From NCBI GenBank assembly GCA_017640505.1, contig JAEPQO010000002.1:186001-250000 (forward strand): DNA of 64,000 bases, in the 5' to 3' direction. The notes below the pieces were generated by a model. It worked only from the letters and a program-made list of their open reading frames with translations, ran no database searches and had not been told where the DNA came from. This document shows, one piece after another, positions 8,993 through 18,809 of this stretch; the stretch's first letter is position 1; each line of letters starts with the position of its first letter. The position numbers were made by a program, and so were the translations under genes. The DNA is from Rhodospirillales bacterium (GTDB lineage Bacteria; Pseudomonadota; Alphaproteobacteria; Rhodospirillales; Casp-alpha2).

Positions 8993-10075
8993 TTAACTTG
9001 CAGCTGCCTTGGACTGTTCGACATCATCCGTCCCGTCGCCGATCTTGGCGTTGTCGCGGTCTTCGAGAAGCTGCGCGCAGTCTTCCTTGATGCCTTCGTT
9101 GAAATTGTTACGGACCAGATTGACGGCGACGCCGATGGCATTGGCAAACCCGATGCCGTCCGTACCGCCGTGGCTCTTGACGCAGATACCGTTGAGGCCG
9201 ACGAACATGGCGCCGTTATAAAGGCGGGGATCGAACTTCTTCTTGAACTGAAGCAGTGCCGGACGCGCGATCAGGGCGCCGAGCTTGCCGAACAGCGACG
9301 ACGTCAGGGCGCTCTTCAGGAAATGCCCGAACATGGACGCCATGCCTTCGGCGGTCTTCAGTGCGACGTTGCCCGTAAAGCCGTCTGTGACGATGACGTC
9401 GACGGTGCCCTTGGCGATATCGTCTCCCTCGACGAAGCCGTGGAAACGGATCGGCAGGTTGGTCTGCTGCAGCAGTTCTGCCGCGCCTCGGACCGCCTGG
9501 TTGCCCTTCATGTCTTCGGCACCGACGTTGAGAATGCCGACCTTCGGATGCTCACAGCCCAGCACGTTGCGTGCGAAAACCTCGCCCATCACCGCAAACT
9601 GCAGAAGGTTGTCGGCGTCGCATTCGATATTCGCGCCGAGGTCCAGCATCACGGTCTCTTTGCGCATCGTCGGGAAATAAGTCGCGATCGCCGGGCGGTC
9701 GATACCGGGAAGAGTCTTGAGGACGAACTTCGCCATTGCCATCAGGGCGCCGGTGTTGCCCGCCGAGACAACGGCGTCTGCTTCGCCATCGCCGACCGCG
9801 TTGATGGCAAGGCGCATGCTGGACTGGCGTCCGGCGCGCAGCGCAACTGCGGGTTTGTCGCCACTGCCGATGACATCGGGGGCATGGCGCACGTCAGACG
9901 CCGCCAGCGCAGCCGGGTAGCCTTGCAGCATCTCGGTCAGCCGCGCCTCGTCGCCATACAGCAGAAACCGCAAGTTCGGATTCTGCCTTGCGGCTGCGTC
10001 AACGCCATCGATGACCATCTCGGGGGCGTTGTCGCCCCCCATGGCATCGATTGATAGGGTCAAACGTGTGGTCAA
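8993..10075 (-). CDS. plsX: Phosphate acyltransferase PlsX
   Basis: Peripheral-membrane enzyme converting acyl-ACP to acyl-phosphate for the PlsY step of phospholipid synthesis. Typical features are the N-terminal [18 protein letters not shown], the [15 protein letters not shown] segment, MLDLGAN and [13 protein letters not shown]. The 360-aa length is normal, with an acidic tail. The cluster order rpmF-plsX-fabH is the widely conserved lipid-initiation arrangement. Confidence 0.97.
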   Translation of the reverse strand: MTTRLTLSIDAMGGDNAPEMVIDGVDAAARQNPNLRFLLYGDEARLTEMLQGYPAALAASDVRHAPDVIGSGDKPAVALRAGRQSSMRLAINAVGDGEADAVVSAGNTGALMAMAKFVLKTLPGIDRPAIATYFPTMRKETVMLDLGANIECDADNLLQFAVMGEVFARNVLGCEHPKVGILNVGAEDMKGNQAVRGAAELLQQTNLPIRFHGFVEGDDIAKGTVDVIVTDGFTGNVALKTAEGMASMFGHFLKSALTSSLFGKLGALIARPALLQFKKKFDPRLYNGAMFVGLNGICVKSHGGTDGIGFANAIGVAVNLVRNNFNEGIKEDCAQLLEDRDNAKIGDGTDDVEQSKAAAS

Positions 10076-10153
10076 TGCCTCGTCCCGATTGCGGAAGCCC
10101 GATACATTCTCAGTTCCGCATCATACGGGCCATAGAGCCCGCTTAAAAGGGAG

Positions 10154-10339
10154 TTAGGCCAGCTCTTCGACGGCGGCAACTTCGCGGCCGTTGTACGAAC
10201 CGCAAGACTGGCAAACATGGTGCGGACGCGTGAACTCACCGCAGTTGGCGCATTCGACGAGGTTGGACGTATCAAGCGCGTGATGCGCACGACGCATGTT
10301 GCGCTTCGATTTCGAAACCTTCTTCTTTGGAACGGCCAT
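10154..10339 (-). CDS. rpmF: 50S ribosomal protein L32
   Basis: A 61-aa zinc-ribbon ribosomal protein. The N-terminus [20 protein letters not shown] is the L32 signature, and the paired cysteines CANCGEF and CQSCGSY form the zinc ribbon. The ATG at 10339 follows GAGGAATTTAG. First gene of the rpmF-plsX-fabH cluster; a promoter candidate and a UTR hairpin lie just upstream. Confidence 0.97.
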   Translation of the reverse strand: MAVPKKKVSKSKRNMRRAHHALDTSNLVECANCGEFTRPHHVCQSCGSYNGREVAAVEELA

Positions 10340-10382
10340 CTCTAAATTCCTCTTTGTCTGCTCGTTTCCGAACGAGCGCGCT

Positions 10383-10411
10383 TTATTAGAGGATTTGGGG
10401 CTTCGCTGCAA
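10383..10411 (-). promoter_or_regulatory. Candidate promoter for the rpmF-plsX-fabH cluster
   Basis: Minus-strand TTGCAG and TAATAA are spaced by 17 bp, about 45 bp before rpmF. Between them and the start codon lies a 7-bp hairpin, GCTCGTT/AACGAGC (10360-10377), in the presumed leader. Confidence 0.4.
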
Positions 10412-10460
10412 GACGTGAGACACAATTATCTGCGCAATTTCCAAATCCAGGTATTTCCCC

Positions 10461-11015
10461 CTAATCCTTTGATTCCATTTTATCTTTTAAGGAAGATAGT
10501 ACGGAAAACGGGTTCTCGGGCTTATTATCGTCCGAATTCTCGTCCGAAGGCGCCTCGAAAACCGCCCCGGGCGCGCGCGGATAGGCCGGAATATTGAGCG
10601 CGAGTTCCTCGACCGCGTGTTCGCCGACATCGATTTTGCCGTCGATGATCGGATCGGGCTCCTCGATTTCGGGATCGGTCAGTTCTTCGTCGTCCGTGGT
10701 GTTCAGGCCGGCCATCGGATCGGCGTCTTCTGCGAACGTGCGGTCGATATCGAACGCGATCGTCGTTGTCAGCGGATCGCCGGTGACGACGCACGTTTGC
10801 ACGATTTCAGCGCGAATCGGTCCGTGCAGGGAAATCTGCCGGCCCATCTCGGGGTGCAGTTTCAGTGTGCCTTCGAGTCGGTTCAGCGCGACGAGGCCGA
10901 GGCGCCCGGCAATCGCCTCGCGCTCGGACGGGGTCGGGTCGAGTTCGACATTGCGCCCCTTGGGCGGCAGGCCGTCGACCCTGAATGGCCGCGAGAATTC
11001 CAGGTCTCCGGTCAT
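10461..11015 (-). CDS. DUF177 (YceD-family) protein
   Basis: A 184-aa acidic protein of the DUF177/YceD family, which in many bacteria is encoded next to rpmF and is linked to 23S rRNA accumulation. Visible family features are the N-terminal [12 protein letters not shown], the central [15 protein letters not shown], and the acidic stretch before [17 protein letters not shown]. It overlaps the bc1-chaperone gene by 4 bp (ATGA). The exact molecular role is not settled. Confidence 0.88.
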   Translation of the reverse strand: MTGDLEFSRPFRVDGLPPKGRNVELDPTPSEREAIAGRLGLVALNRLEGTLKLHPEMGRQISLHGPIRAEIVQTCVVTGDPLTTTIAFDIDRTFAEDADPMAGLNTTDDEELTDPEIEEPDPIIDGKIDVGEHAVEELALNIPAYPRAPGAVFEAPSDENSDDNKPENPFSVLSSLKDKMESKD

Positions 11016-11569
11016 GCGACCCCCTTTCCGTCCGCATCGATCGCGGCGAAGCGGATTTCGCCCGCCAGCAATGTTTCCGCGGCCAGAGCTGCGAGCGCCG
11101 CATCTTCACGCCGTATGTGCCGGGCGAGACATTCAACGCTGCCAGTGGCCGGTTCCGTTCCCCGGTACGGGTAACGCGAGAGCGCATCTTGCAGGGCCTG
11201 TTCACCCGGCGCGGCAAGCGCGTCCTCATATGCTCTGATGCGGCCGTAAAAGCTCTCCGCCAGCTTCTTGACCTTCTTGCCGACACTGATGTCGCCGACG
11301 CCAAGTTCGCGCAGGTTGGAATCGATGTCGTCAAACATCACGTCGAAATAGGCCTGTGCGACGTCCTTTGCACTGGCTTCCGACTTCAGCCGCCGCAGCA
11401 CCAGGAAAGCCATCAGCGCCAGCATCTCGAAACGCCCCTCGGGGGAATCCGGTACGGACATGCCGGTATAAAATGCAGGCCGGCGCGCGGCCTGTATCGT
11501 TTCCGCATAGAGTGAGCGCGCGATTTCGGTTTCCGGCTTCTGTCCGAACAGCGACTTGAGCGAAAACAT
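11012..11569 (-). CDS. Ubiquinol-cytochrome c chaperone (CBP3 family)
   Basis: A 185-aa member of the CBP3/UQCC family that helps assemble the cytochrome bc1 complex. Characteristic segments are ARSLYAETIQAARRPAFYTG and the helical EGRFEMLALMAFLVLRRL. I take the ATG at 11569 (MFSLKSLFG); upstream codons in frame resemble no family. It is a soluble helical protein with no signal peptide. It is divergent from bamE and overlaps the DUF177 gene, a pairing common in alphaproteobacteria. Confidence 0.9.
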   Translation of the reverse strand: MFSLKSLFGQKPETEIARSLYAETIQAARRPAFYTGMSVPDSPEGRFEMLALMAFLVLRRLKSEASAKDVAQAYFDVMFDDIDSNLRELGVGDISVGKKVKKLAESFYGRIRAYEDALAAPGEQALQDALSRYPYRGTEPATGSVECLARHIRREDAALAALAAETLLAGEIRFAAIDADGKGVA

Positions 11570-11686
11570 GGGGCGCGCGATCCTTCCGGTCCATTGACAT
11601 TGGTCGATGCTGGCGGCACTGTCCCATTTGTCCGGCGCCGCCCGCGTAAGCCGCCATGCGGCGCCTTTACGGGAGCATGATGTAGG

Positions 11687-12154
11687 ATGCGAAGCCCCTT
11701 GAGAACAAGGTCTTTTATCGCCGCCGCCGCTATTGTCGGCATGGCCAGTCTGAGCGCCTGTTCGCCGCATGTCGCACAACGCGGCGCCATGCCGGACATC
11801 GACGCCATCGCCGCGATTACGCCGAACAAGTCCACCAAGAATGAGGTCGAGCGCGCGCTCGGATCACCGTCCACGATCAACATGTATGGTGAAGAAACCT
11901 GGATGTATGTCGGTGAAACCACGGAGACGGTGGCGTTCCTTGAAAGCGAAGTCAACGAGCGCAGCGTCGTGCTGGTGACCTTCAACAAGGACGGTGTCGT
12001 CACGGACGTCAGTTCGCATGGCCTGGCAGAATCCCGGAACATCCAGCCGGTCGAACGCAAGACGCCGACCGTAGGCAAGAAGGTCACCGTGATCGAGCAG
12101 TTGATGGGGAACCTGAACCGCTTCGGCAAGATCGGCGAAACGAACAGCGAGTAA
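11687..12154 (+). CDS. bamE: Outer-membrane assembly lipoprotein BamE (SmpA/OmlA)
   Basis: A 155-aa lipoprotein of the beta-barrel assembly machinery. The N-terminal signal peptide ends in a lipobox (SLSAC, Cys at about residue 25), so it should be anchored to the inner face of the outer membrane. The SmpA/OmlA fold follows: ITPNKSTKNEVERALGSPS, then DETWMYVGE-like strands. It is divergent from the bc1-chaperone gene and converges on hppA with a shared hairpin between them. Confidence 0.92.
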   Translation: MRSPLRTRSFIAAAAIVGMASLSACSPHVAQRGAMPDIDAIAAITPNKSTKNEVERALGSPSTINMYGEETWMYVGETTETVAFLESEVNERSVVLVTFNKDGVVTDVSSHGLAESRNIQPVERKTPTVGKKVTVIEQLMGNLNRFGKIGETNSE

Positions 12155-12182
12155 CTCTCGGCCCGCCAATGAGGCAAAAGAA

Positions 12183-12210
12183 AAAGGCCCCGGCTTGCAC
12201 CGGGGCCTTT
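12183..12210 (-). terminator. Rho-independent terminator shared by hppA and bamE
   Basis: An 11-bp perfect stem AAAGGCCCCGG/CCGGGGCCTTT with a 6-nt loop. Read on the minus strand it is followed by a long T-rich run, making it a strong terminator for hppA. On the plus strand the tail is weaker but it may also stop bamE transcripts. Confidence 0.85.
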
Positions 12211-12230
12211 GTCGTTTCGGTCGCTTCCGC

Positions 12231-14327
12231 TTAGGCGAGGATCGCCAGCAGCAGGATCGCGACGATATTGATGATCTTGATCATCGGGTTGACGGCCGGA
12301 CCGGCGGTGTCCTTGTACGGGTCACCGACCGTGTCACCGGTCACAGCGGCGTGGTGGGCGTCGGAGCCCTTACCGCCGTGGTTGCCGTCTTCGATGTACT
12401 TCTTGGCGTTGTCCCATGCGCCACCGCCGGCGGTCATGGACAGCGCCACGAACAGGCCGGTGACGATGGTGCCGAGCAGCATCGCGCCGAGCGCCGAGAA
12501 CGCGGACGCCTGATCGGCCACCGCATAGACGACGAAGTACATCACGAACGGCGCCAGCAACGGCAGCAGCGACGGCAGGATCATTTCCTTGATCGCGGCT
12601 TTCGTCAGCAGGTCGACGCACTTGCCGTATTCAGGCTTCGTGGTGCCTTCCATGATGCCCGGCAGTTCCTTGAACTGACGGCGCACCTCGACGACGACGG
12701 CAGCGCCGGCGCGGCCGACCGCCATCATGCCCATGGCGCCGAACAGGTACGGCAGCATGCCGCCCAGGAACAGGCCGATCACGACGTACGGATCCTGGAG
12801 GCGGAACGTGACGTCCACATCCGGGAAGTAGTACTTGAGGTCGTAGGTGAACGCCGCGAACAGCACCAGCGCGGCAAGACCGGCGGAGCCGATGGCGTAA
12901 CCCTTGGTAACGGCCTTCGTCGTGTTGCCGACCGCGTCGAGGGCATCGGTGGTGTTACGGACGTCTTCGGGCAGGTCCGCCATCTCGGCGATGCCGCCCG
13001 CGTTGTCCGTCACCGGGCCGAAGGCGTCGAGCGCGACGACCATCCCGGCCAGTGCCAGCATGGTGGTTGCCGCGATGGAGATGCCGAACAGACCGGCATA
13101 CAGGTACGACACGATGATACCCGCTGAGATCACGATCACCGGCAGTGCCGTCGCTTCCATGGAAACGGCGATACCCTGGATGATGTTCGTGGCGTGGCCG
13201 GTTTCGGAAGCCGCGGCCACCGACTTCACCGGACGGTATTCGGTACCGGTGTAGTATTCGGTGATCCAGACGATCAGGCCGGTAACGACGAGACCGACGA
13301 CGGCGCAGACGAACAGGTCCGTACCGGTGACGGTGACGCCGTTGCTCATGGTGAACTCGCTGCCCCAGCCGATCAGGTACGAAACCGTACCGCCGATGAG
13401 GATCGCCGAGATCACTGCTGACGCGATGAAGCCCTTGTAGAGCGCACCCATGATCGACTTGGACGGGCCCAGCTTGACGAACCACGTCGCGATCACGGAA
13501 CCGATGATGCAGACGCCGCCGATAACCAGCGGGAAGACCATCATCTGTTCCTGCGCGGCACCGGTGAAGAAGATCGCACCGAGCAGCATGGTGGCGACAA
13601 CGGTCACCGCATAGGTTTCGAAGAGGTCGGCAGCCATGCCGGCGCAGTCACCGACGTTGTCGCCGACGTTATCGGCGATCACGCCCGCGTTGCGCGGATC
13701 GTCTTCCGGAATCCCGGCTTCGATCTTACCGACGAGGTCGGAACCGACGTCCGCACCCTTGGTGAAGATACCGCCGCCGAGACGGGCGAAGATGGAAATC
13801 AGCGAGGCACCAAAACCGAGTGCGATCAGCGCTTCGAGGATGTGGCGCATTTGCGCCGCGTCGTTCGGGTCGTACATGCCGCGAAGCACGACGTAGTATC
13901 CGGCAACGCCAAGCAGTGCGAGGCCGACCACCAGCATGCCGGTGATGGCACCGGACTTGAACGCGATGTCGAGACCGCCTTCAAGGCCCTTGGAACGTGC
14001 GGCTTCCGTGGTGCGGACGTTGGCGCGGACCGACACGTTCATGCCGATGTAGCCGGCGACACCCGAAAGGATCGCACCGATGAAGAAGCCGATCGCGACC
14101 GGCACGCCGAGAAACAGGCCGAGCAGAACGCCGACCACGACGCCGACACCGGCGATCGTCATGTACTGGCGGTTCAGATAAGCCGCCGCGCCTTCCTGAA
14201 TGGCGCCTGCAATCTCCTGCATGCGCTCATTGCCGGCGGGCGCCGAAAGAACTGAGCGGACCGCGTAAGCGCCGTAAACCAGGGCCAACGCACCGCAAAC
14301 GAGAACCAAAACGTAAATGGAAGACAT
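12231..14327 (-). CDS. hppA: K+-insensitive membrane proton-pumping pyrophosphatase
   Basis: Integral membrane enzyme that couples pyrophosphate hydrolysis to proton export. The 698-aa protein is almost wholly hydrophobic, with the PPi-site block [20 protein letters not shown] and the conserved [20 protein letters not shown] Lys follows GNTT ([20 protein letters not shown]), which marks the K+-independent subclass. I start at the ATG at 14327 because GGGGAGGGG lies immediately upstream; an ATG 18 bp earlier lacks such a site. Confidence 0.96.
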   Translation of the reverse strand: MSSIYVLVLVCGALALVYGAYAVRSVLSAPAGNERMQEIAGAIQEGAAAYLNRQYMTIAGVGVVVGVLLGLFLGVPVAIGFFIGAILSGVAGYIGMNVSVRANVRTTEAARSKGLEGGLDIAFKSGAITGMLVVGLALLGVAGYYVVLRGMYDPNDAAQMRHILEALIALGFGASLISIFARLGGGIFTKGADVGSDLVGKIEAGIPEDDPRNAGVIADNVGDNVGDCAGMAADLFETYAVTVVATMLLGAIFFTGAAQEQMMVFPLVIGGVCIIGSVIATWFVKLGPSKSIMGALYKGFIASAVISAILIGGTVSYLIGWGSEFTMSNGVTVTGTDLFVCAVVGLVVTGLIVWITEYYTGTEYRPVKSVAAASETGHATNIIQGIAVSMEATALPVIVISAGIIVSYLYAGLFGISIAATTMLALAGMVVALDAFGPVTDNAGGIAEMADLPEDVRNTTDALDAVGNTTKAVTKGYAIGSAGLAALVLFAAFTYDLKYYFPDVDVTFRLQDPYVVIGLFLGGMLPYLFGAMGMMAVGRAGAAVVVEVRRQFKELPGIMEGTTKPEYGKCVDLLTKAAIKEMILPSLLPLLAPFVMYFVVYAVADQASAFSALGAMLLGTIVTGLFVALSMTAGGGAWDNAKKYIEDGNHGGKGSDAHHAAVTGDTVGDPYKDTAGPAVNPMIKIINIVAILLLAILA

Positions 14328-14536
14328 CCCCTCCCCCTCATACATAAAGCACCGAACGTGGGCGAACCGACACCATGCCGGGAACCCGCAAAACTACCGG
14401 CTCAAACTTGGAGAAAAAGCCACCGGTGCAAAAAGCGCGGCGAAAATGCCAGAACGCTCAGGATAAAGCAACATGCGGTTTTCGCTGTGTGAAATGGGAA
14501 AAAATTGACAGATTTCAATGCGATCCAGCAAAGCCT

Positions 14537-15001
14537 TTACTGTTGCGGTGTGTCCAGCAAAGACTGGATCAGGACGCCTTGCACGACTCCTTTTTCGCCG
14601 GCCACCCGGTCGGCCACAAGCTGCAGGCGCTGCTTCAGGGTCGGCAGGTCGATGCGGCCCAATTCGCTTATCATGCGGGGCACGAACGCGTGCAGATCCT
14701 TCAGGAATGCATCCTTGTACTGTGGCAGCATCCTCTTGATTTTAATGATATTTTGGTTGCCGGAGGTCTCGATTTTGACCTCGAGTTGAATGGTCGTGGC
14801 GATGGCGCCGCCCTGCACGACATTGACCAGCAACGGTTCCATATCGACGAACAGTGCTTCCGGTGCCTCTATTCTCTTCTCCGCCATCTCGACGGCCATC
14901 TCGGGTTTTTGGAACGGGCCGAGGCCGAACCACTTCATTGCACCGATGGTCGCGCCCGCGACAAGGAGCACCAACGCAAAGATCAAGAACAATCGTTTCA
15001 T
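14537..15001 (-). CDS. FliL-like single-pass membrane protein
   Basis: A 154-aa protein with one N-terminal membrane helix (about residues 3-24) and a periplasmic domain of FliL character: FVDMEPLLVNVVQGGAIAT, then a long strand and the helical FLKDLHAFVPRMISELGRID. FliL associates with the flagellar basal body or acts as a stomatin-like scaffold. No flagellar gene is nearby, so a flagellar role is not established. It lies between thiL and hppA on the same strand. Confidence 0.65.
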   Translation of the reverse strand: MKRLFLIFALVLLVAGATIGAMKWFGLGPFQKPEMAVEMAEKRIEAPEALFVDMEPLLVNVVQGGAIATTIQLEVKIETSGNQNIIKIKRMLPQYKDAFLKDLHAFVPRMISELGRIDLPTLKQRLQLVADRVAGEKGVVQGVLIQSLLDTPQQ

Positions 15002-15086
15002 GCCGGTTCGTCCCGAGTGAGGATGGATTTAAGCCAAATGCACATGCGGTGATTCGCACCAACTTACAGGCGCGCGCGGTCCCGCA

Positions 15087-16046
15087 TCAAGTCCCGGTGA
15101 AATGATTGAAACCGCCGTGCGCGAACGTCATGGGTTCACCGTCGAAACCGGTGACGGTGACGCCGCCGCTCCCCGCGGCGACCTCGCCGATCGCGGTCAG
15201 CGGCACATCGGCCGCCGGCAGGTCGCCGTGCGCCGTAAAAGCCAGTTCATAGTCGTCACCACCCGTGAGGATGGTGTCGATCAGCACCGGGTCGCTATCG
15301 ATCGCCGAACGTGCGGCATCGGATAGCGGGACGCAGCGGGCGTCGATCCGGAGCGCGGTGCCCGACGCCGAGCAGATATGCCCGAGATCCTGCACGAGCC
15401 CGTCGGAGATATCGATGCATGCCGTGGCACGCCCAACGAGCGCGCGTCCGGCGTCGACACGCGGTTGCGGGCGGCGAAAGCGCTCCGAGAGGAACGACAC
15501 GTGCGCCTTGGAAAGGTCCGGTAACTCGCCTTTGGCAGCCCTGAGGCCGAGTGCACCGTCACCGATGGTCCCCGTGACGTAGACAGTGTCGCCGGGCTTG
15601 GCGCCGCCGCGCGTCAGGGCACGTCCGTCCTCGACCTCTCCGATTGCCGTCAGCGAAAACGTCATCGGACCGGTTGTCACCACCGTGTCACCGCCCAGCA
15701 GCGGAAACTTGAAGGCGTCGACCCATTCACCGAGACCGGCGGCAAACTGTTCGATAAACCTGGCGTCGGTTCCCTTTTTCCACGCCGCCGCGAGCGTAAA
15801 TCCGACGGGGGCCGCGCCCATTGCCGCGAGGTCGGAGAGATTGCTGCCACAAAGCCTGTGCGCGATGTTGGCCGGGGTTTCGTCTTCCAGAAAATGCACG
15901 CCCTGAACAATGGCATCGGTGGTAATGACGTGTGCAAAGCCGGCCCGCGACGGTATTGCCGCGGCATCGTCCGTCAATCCGAACGAAGCAACGTCGCCGC
16001 GGGTCAAAGGCGCGAAGTAGCGATGAATGACGTCGAATTCATCCAT
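15087..16046 (-). CDS. thiL: Thiamine-monophosphate kinase ThiL
   Basis: Phosphorylates thiamine monophosphate to the active pyrophosphate cofactor. The 319-aa protein has AIR-synthase-like halves: FGLTDDAAAI and HVITTDAIVQGVHFL near the start, the metal/nucleotide loop LCGSNLSDLAAMGA, LLGGDTV, DISDGLVQDLGHIC and TGGDDYELAF. It follows nusB by 11 bp in the rib-nusB-thiL run, the conserved order in this class. Confidence 0.96.
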   Translation of the reverse strand: MDEFDVIHRYFAPLTRGDVASFGLTDDAAAIPSRAGFAHVITTDAIVQGVHFLEDETPANIAHRLCGSNLSDLAAMGAAPVGFTLAAAWKKGTDARFIEQFAAGLGEWVDAFKFPLLGGDTVVTTGPMTFSLTAIGEVEDGRALTRGGAKPGDTVYVTGTIGDGALGLRAAKGELPDLSKAHVSFLSERFRRPQPRVDAGRALVGRATACIDISDGLVQDLGHICSASGTALRIDARCVPLSDAARSAIDSDPVLIDTILTGGDDYELAFTAHGDLPAADVPLTAIGEVAAGSGGVTVTGFDGEPMTFAHGGFNHFTGT

Positions 16047-16057
16047 CGACGGCGGAC

Positions 16058-16561
16058 CTAGTCCTGGCCGGCCAGCGGTTCACCGGCCGGCGCGAACTCG
16101 TCGCGCCTTATCTGCCGGGCCACTGTATTCAGAATGCCGGCAATCAGTTTCACCTGTTGGCCGTCTTCGTCAAAAAAGGCGTCGGCGACCGAGGTATAGG
16201 CACCGATCACCGTCTTTGCGGGTACGCTGCGCCGTTCCAGCAGTTCGTAAACCGCGGTGCGCAGGATCGCCTGCATGACCTTTTCCATGTCATCCAGTTC
16301 ACGTTCGCCGCGCATGGCGGGAAGCAATGCCGCCTCGATATCTGCACCGTGTGTCGCGGTGCCGTTGACCAGTTCTTTCAGCAGTTCCGGCTTGGGGCGC
16401 GCCATTTCTTCGCGAACGTCTTCGTCCGCCGCCTTCCAGCGTTCGGCCGTGAACGACGCCAGGACGTCGTCGACGGGCGCGTCGATCATGTCGAGCTCGT
16501 AGATCGCCTGAACGGCCGCAAGCCGTGTCGCCGCGGGCCGCGGGTCGTAGGCTTTAGCCAT
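16058..16561 (-). CDS. nusB: Transcription antitermination factor NusB
   Basis: Helical RNA-binding protein that joins NusE on boxA RNA during rRNA antitermination. The 167-aa sequence shows the family features AATRLAAVQAIYELDM, RTAVYELLERRSVPAKTVIG, YTSVADAFFD and KLIAGILNTVARQIR. The start overlaps the ribH stop by 8 bp, so translation is probably coupled. Confidence 0.96.
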   Translation of the reverse strand: MAKAYDPRPAATRLAAVQAIYELDMIDAPVDDVLASFTAERWKAADEDVREEMARPKPELLKELVNGTATHGADIEAALLPAMRGERELDDMEKVMQAILRTAVYELLERRSVPAKTVIGAYTSVADAFFDEDGQQVKLIAGILNTVARQIRRDEFAPAGEPLAGQD

Positions 16562-17030
16562 CTTCTCGTCCCCGGAAATGACGTCTCAGTTCGATCATGC
16601 GGAGAACCGCCTGTGCCGCCTCGGCCCCCTTGTTTTTCTGATCGGGATCGGCGCGGACTTCCGCCTGCTTCATGTTCTCGCAAGTCAGGATCGCGAAGCC
16701 GAGCGGAAACAGATGACTGGTCGTGATATCCATCAGGGCGCGGCTCGCTTCCCGGCAGATGTGATCGTAATGATCGGTTTCGCCCCGGATCACACAGCCC
16801 ATGGCCATGATCCCGGCATACTTGTGATGCGGATCCTTGAGCCCGGCCTGGATCGCCATTTCGCACGCCGCCGGCACTTCGAACACGCCGGTTACCGGCA
16901 ATCGTTCGATTTCGTAGCCGGCTTCGGCAAACACGGGCTCGGCGCCGCGCACCATATCGTCGGCGATTTTCTCATAGTATCGGGCCTCGATCACGAGGAT
17001 CGTTTTTTCATTCGCATGTTGGGTCGGCAT
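16554..17030 (-). CDS. ribH: 6,7-dimethyl-8-ribityllumazine synthase RibH
   Basis: Penultimate riboflavin step: condenses the pyrimidinedione with 3,4-dihydroxy-2-butanone 4-phosphate. Visible are the N-terminal ILVIEARYYEKIADDMVRGA, VTGVFEVPAACEMAI, and MGCVIRGETDHYDHICREAS, which holds the catalytic His region. 158 aa fits the icosahedral or pentameric enzymes. It follows the DHBP synthase by 2 bp. Confidence 0.97.
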   Translation of the reverse strand: MPTQHANEKTILVIEARYYEKIADDMVRGAEPVFAEAGYEIERLPVTGVFEVPAACEMAIQAGLKDPHHKYAGIMAMGCVIRGETDHYDHICREASRALMDITTSHLFPLGFAILTCENMKQAEVRADPDQKNKGAEAAQAVLRMIELRRHFRGREDG

Positions 17031-17032
17031 GT

Positions 17033-18208
17033 CTATTCCCCGGCAGGCGGGATCGCGCGCTGTTCGACAACATTCAGGTCGTAGCCGTCGATCCCGACGA
17101 TGGTGCGCTTGGTATTCGACAGCAAAATCAGATCCTGAAGCCCGAGGTCGAGGAGGATCTGCGCGCCGACACCATAGTCGCGGAGCTCTTTTTGTCCTTC
17201 AGCCGGTTCTCCCAATCGCGCGCGTACACGGTCGGACAGCGAACGCGGATAAGGTTCCCGGATCAGCACGACGGCCCCCCTGCCCTCGTCTTCAATCATG
17301 CGCATGGCCTGCTGCAGCTCACCGCTCTTGCCGCTCTGCGTATCGCCGAGCACATCGTCGAGCACGTTAAGCGCATGCATCCGCACCATGACGGGTGCGT
17401 CGCCGGAAATGTCGCCTTTGACCAGTGCGATATGCTCCGCGTACGCGACCTTGTTGACGTAGACGCACATCTTCCAGTCGCCGCCGAAGCGGCTGGTGAA
17501 GTCGATCTCTGCCGTTCGTTCGACGACGCGATCGTTTCTGAGGCGATAGGCGATCAGGTCGGCGATGGTGCCGATCTTGAGACCGTGGTACTGCGCGAAC
17601 GTCACCAGATCGGGCAATCGCGACATGGTGCCGTCCTCGTTCATGATCTCGCAGATCACGCCGGACGGGTTGAGTCCCGCAAGCCGGGAGAGGTCGACCG
17701 CGGCTTCGGTGTGTCCGGCGCGGACCAGTGAACCGCCGTCGCGCGCTTCGAGCGGAAATACATGTCCCGGCGAGGCAATGTCTCCCGCGCCCTTGGTAGG
17801 GTCGATGGCGACGGCGATGGTGCGTGCGCGGTCGGATGCCGAAATCCCCGTGGTGACGCCCTCGCGCGCCTCGATCGAAACCGTAAACGCGGTCTGATGA
17901 CGCGACCCGTTGCGCCGGGACATGGCCGGCAGTTCGAGTTCCTGCACGCGTTCGGAGGTGAGTGCGAGACAGATCAGGCCGCGGCCGAATTTGGCCATGA
18001 AATTGATGACGTCGGGCGTCGCCATTTGCGCCGGAATGACCAGGTCACCCTCGTTTTCCCGCTCCTCGTCGTCGACCATGATGAACATGCGGCCGTTGCG
18101 CGCGTCCTCGATGATGTCCTCGATCGGCGACAGGAAATTATCCGGATCGGCGGTGGCGCGGGCCACCTGCTGCTTCGAGACGACCGATGGATTTCTGTTG
18201 GCTGACAC
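17033..18208 (-). CDS. ribB: DHBP synthase with degenerate GTP cyclohydrolase II-like domain (RibBX type)
   Basis: Residues about 25-225 are a full 3,4-dihydroxy-2-butanone 4-phosphate synthase ([17 protein letters not shown], the GHTEAAVDL motif, [11 protein letters not shown]). Residues about 230-391 align with GTP cyclohydrolase II, but the stretch that should carry the three zinc Cys reads [20 protein letters not shown] and has none. The C-half is therefore predicted inactive, as described for the proteobacterial RibBX variant. The organism needs another RibA. The gene sits between ribE and ribH in the riboflavin run. Confidence 0.92.
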   Translation of the reverse strand: MSANRNPSVVSKQQVARATADPDNFLSPIEDIIEDARNGRMFIMVDDEERENEGDLVIPAQMATPDVINFMAKFGRGLICLALTSERVQELELPAMSRRNGSRHQTAFTVSIEAREGVTTGISASDRARTIAVAIDPTKGAGDIASPGHVFPLEARDGGSLVRAGHTEAAVDLSRLAGLNPSGVICEIMNEDGTMSRLPDLVTFAQYHGLKIGTIADLIAYRLRNDRVVERTAEIDFTSRFGGDWKMCVYVNKVAYAEHIALVKGDISGDAPVMVRMHALNVLDDVLGDTQSGKSGELQQAMRMIEDEGRGAVVLIREPYPRSLSDRVRARLGEPAEGQKELRDYGVGAQILLDLGLQDLILLSNTKRTIVGIDGYDLNVVEQRAIPPAGE

Positions 18209-18212
18209 GGGG

Positions 18213-18803
18213 TTATCCCTTTACGTCGTTGAGACGGGCAACATAGCGCGCGAGCACGTCTATTTCCAGATTTACACGATCCCCGGCCTGCAATTTGCCA
18301 AGCGTCGTTTCGGTCTGCGTGTGCGGGATGATATTGACGGAAAACGCCGTGCCCGTGACGCCGTTGACCGTTAGCGATACGCCGTCGACCGTGACCGAGC
18401 CCTTTTCGGCGATGAATTTGGCAACGCTCTCCGGTGCCTCGAAGTCGATCTTGAGCGATCCGCCGACAGGACTTACCGCACGGACCTCGCCGACACCGTC
18501 GACATGTCCGGTGACGATATGGCCACCGAGTTCGTCGCCGACCTTGAGTGCCCGTTCGAGGTTGAGCGGCGTGCCTTCCCGCCAGGCACCTGCGGTGGTT
18601 TTGTCGAGCGTTTCCTGCGAGGCCTCGACCGCGAACCAGCCGTCGTCCTTTTCGATGACGGTCAGGCACGCGCCGGAACATGCAATCGACGCGCCGATCG
18701 CGACCGTCGCCATATCGTAGTTGGTGGCGATGTCGAAGCGGGTGTCGCTGCCTTGCGTGACGGCTTTGACGGCGCCGATATCGGTAATGATGCCGGTGAA
18801 CAT
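18213..18803 (-). CDS. ribE: Riboflavin synthase alpha chain
   Basis: Final riboflavin step, dismutating two lumazines. Two homologous barrels are visible: MFTGIITDIG to about residue 90 and GGHIVTGHVDGVGEV to about 190, with SIACSGACLTVIE and VTVDGVSLTVN as the paired active-site strands. 196 aa is the usual length. It precedes the DHBP synthase by 4 bp and follows ribD by 6 bp. Confidence 0.97.
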   Translation of the reverse strand: MFTGIITDIGAVKAVTQGSDTRFDIATNYDMATVAIGASIACSGACLTVIEKDDGWFAVEASQETLDKTTAGAWREGTPLNLERALKVGDELGGHIVTGHVDGVGEVRAVSPVGGSLKIDFEAPESVAKFIAEKGSVTVDGVSLTVNGVTGTAFSVNIIPHTQTETTLGKLQAGDRVNLEIDVLARYVARLNDVKG

Positions 18804-18809
18804 GAACGC

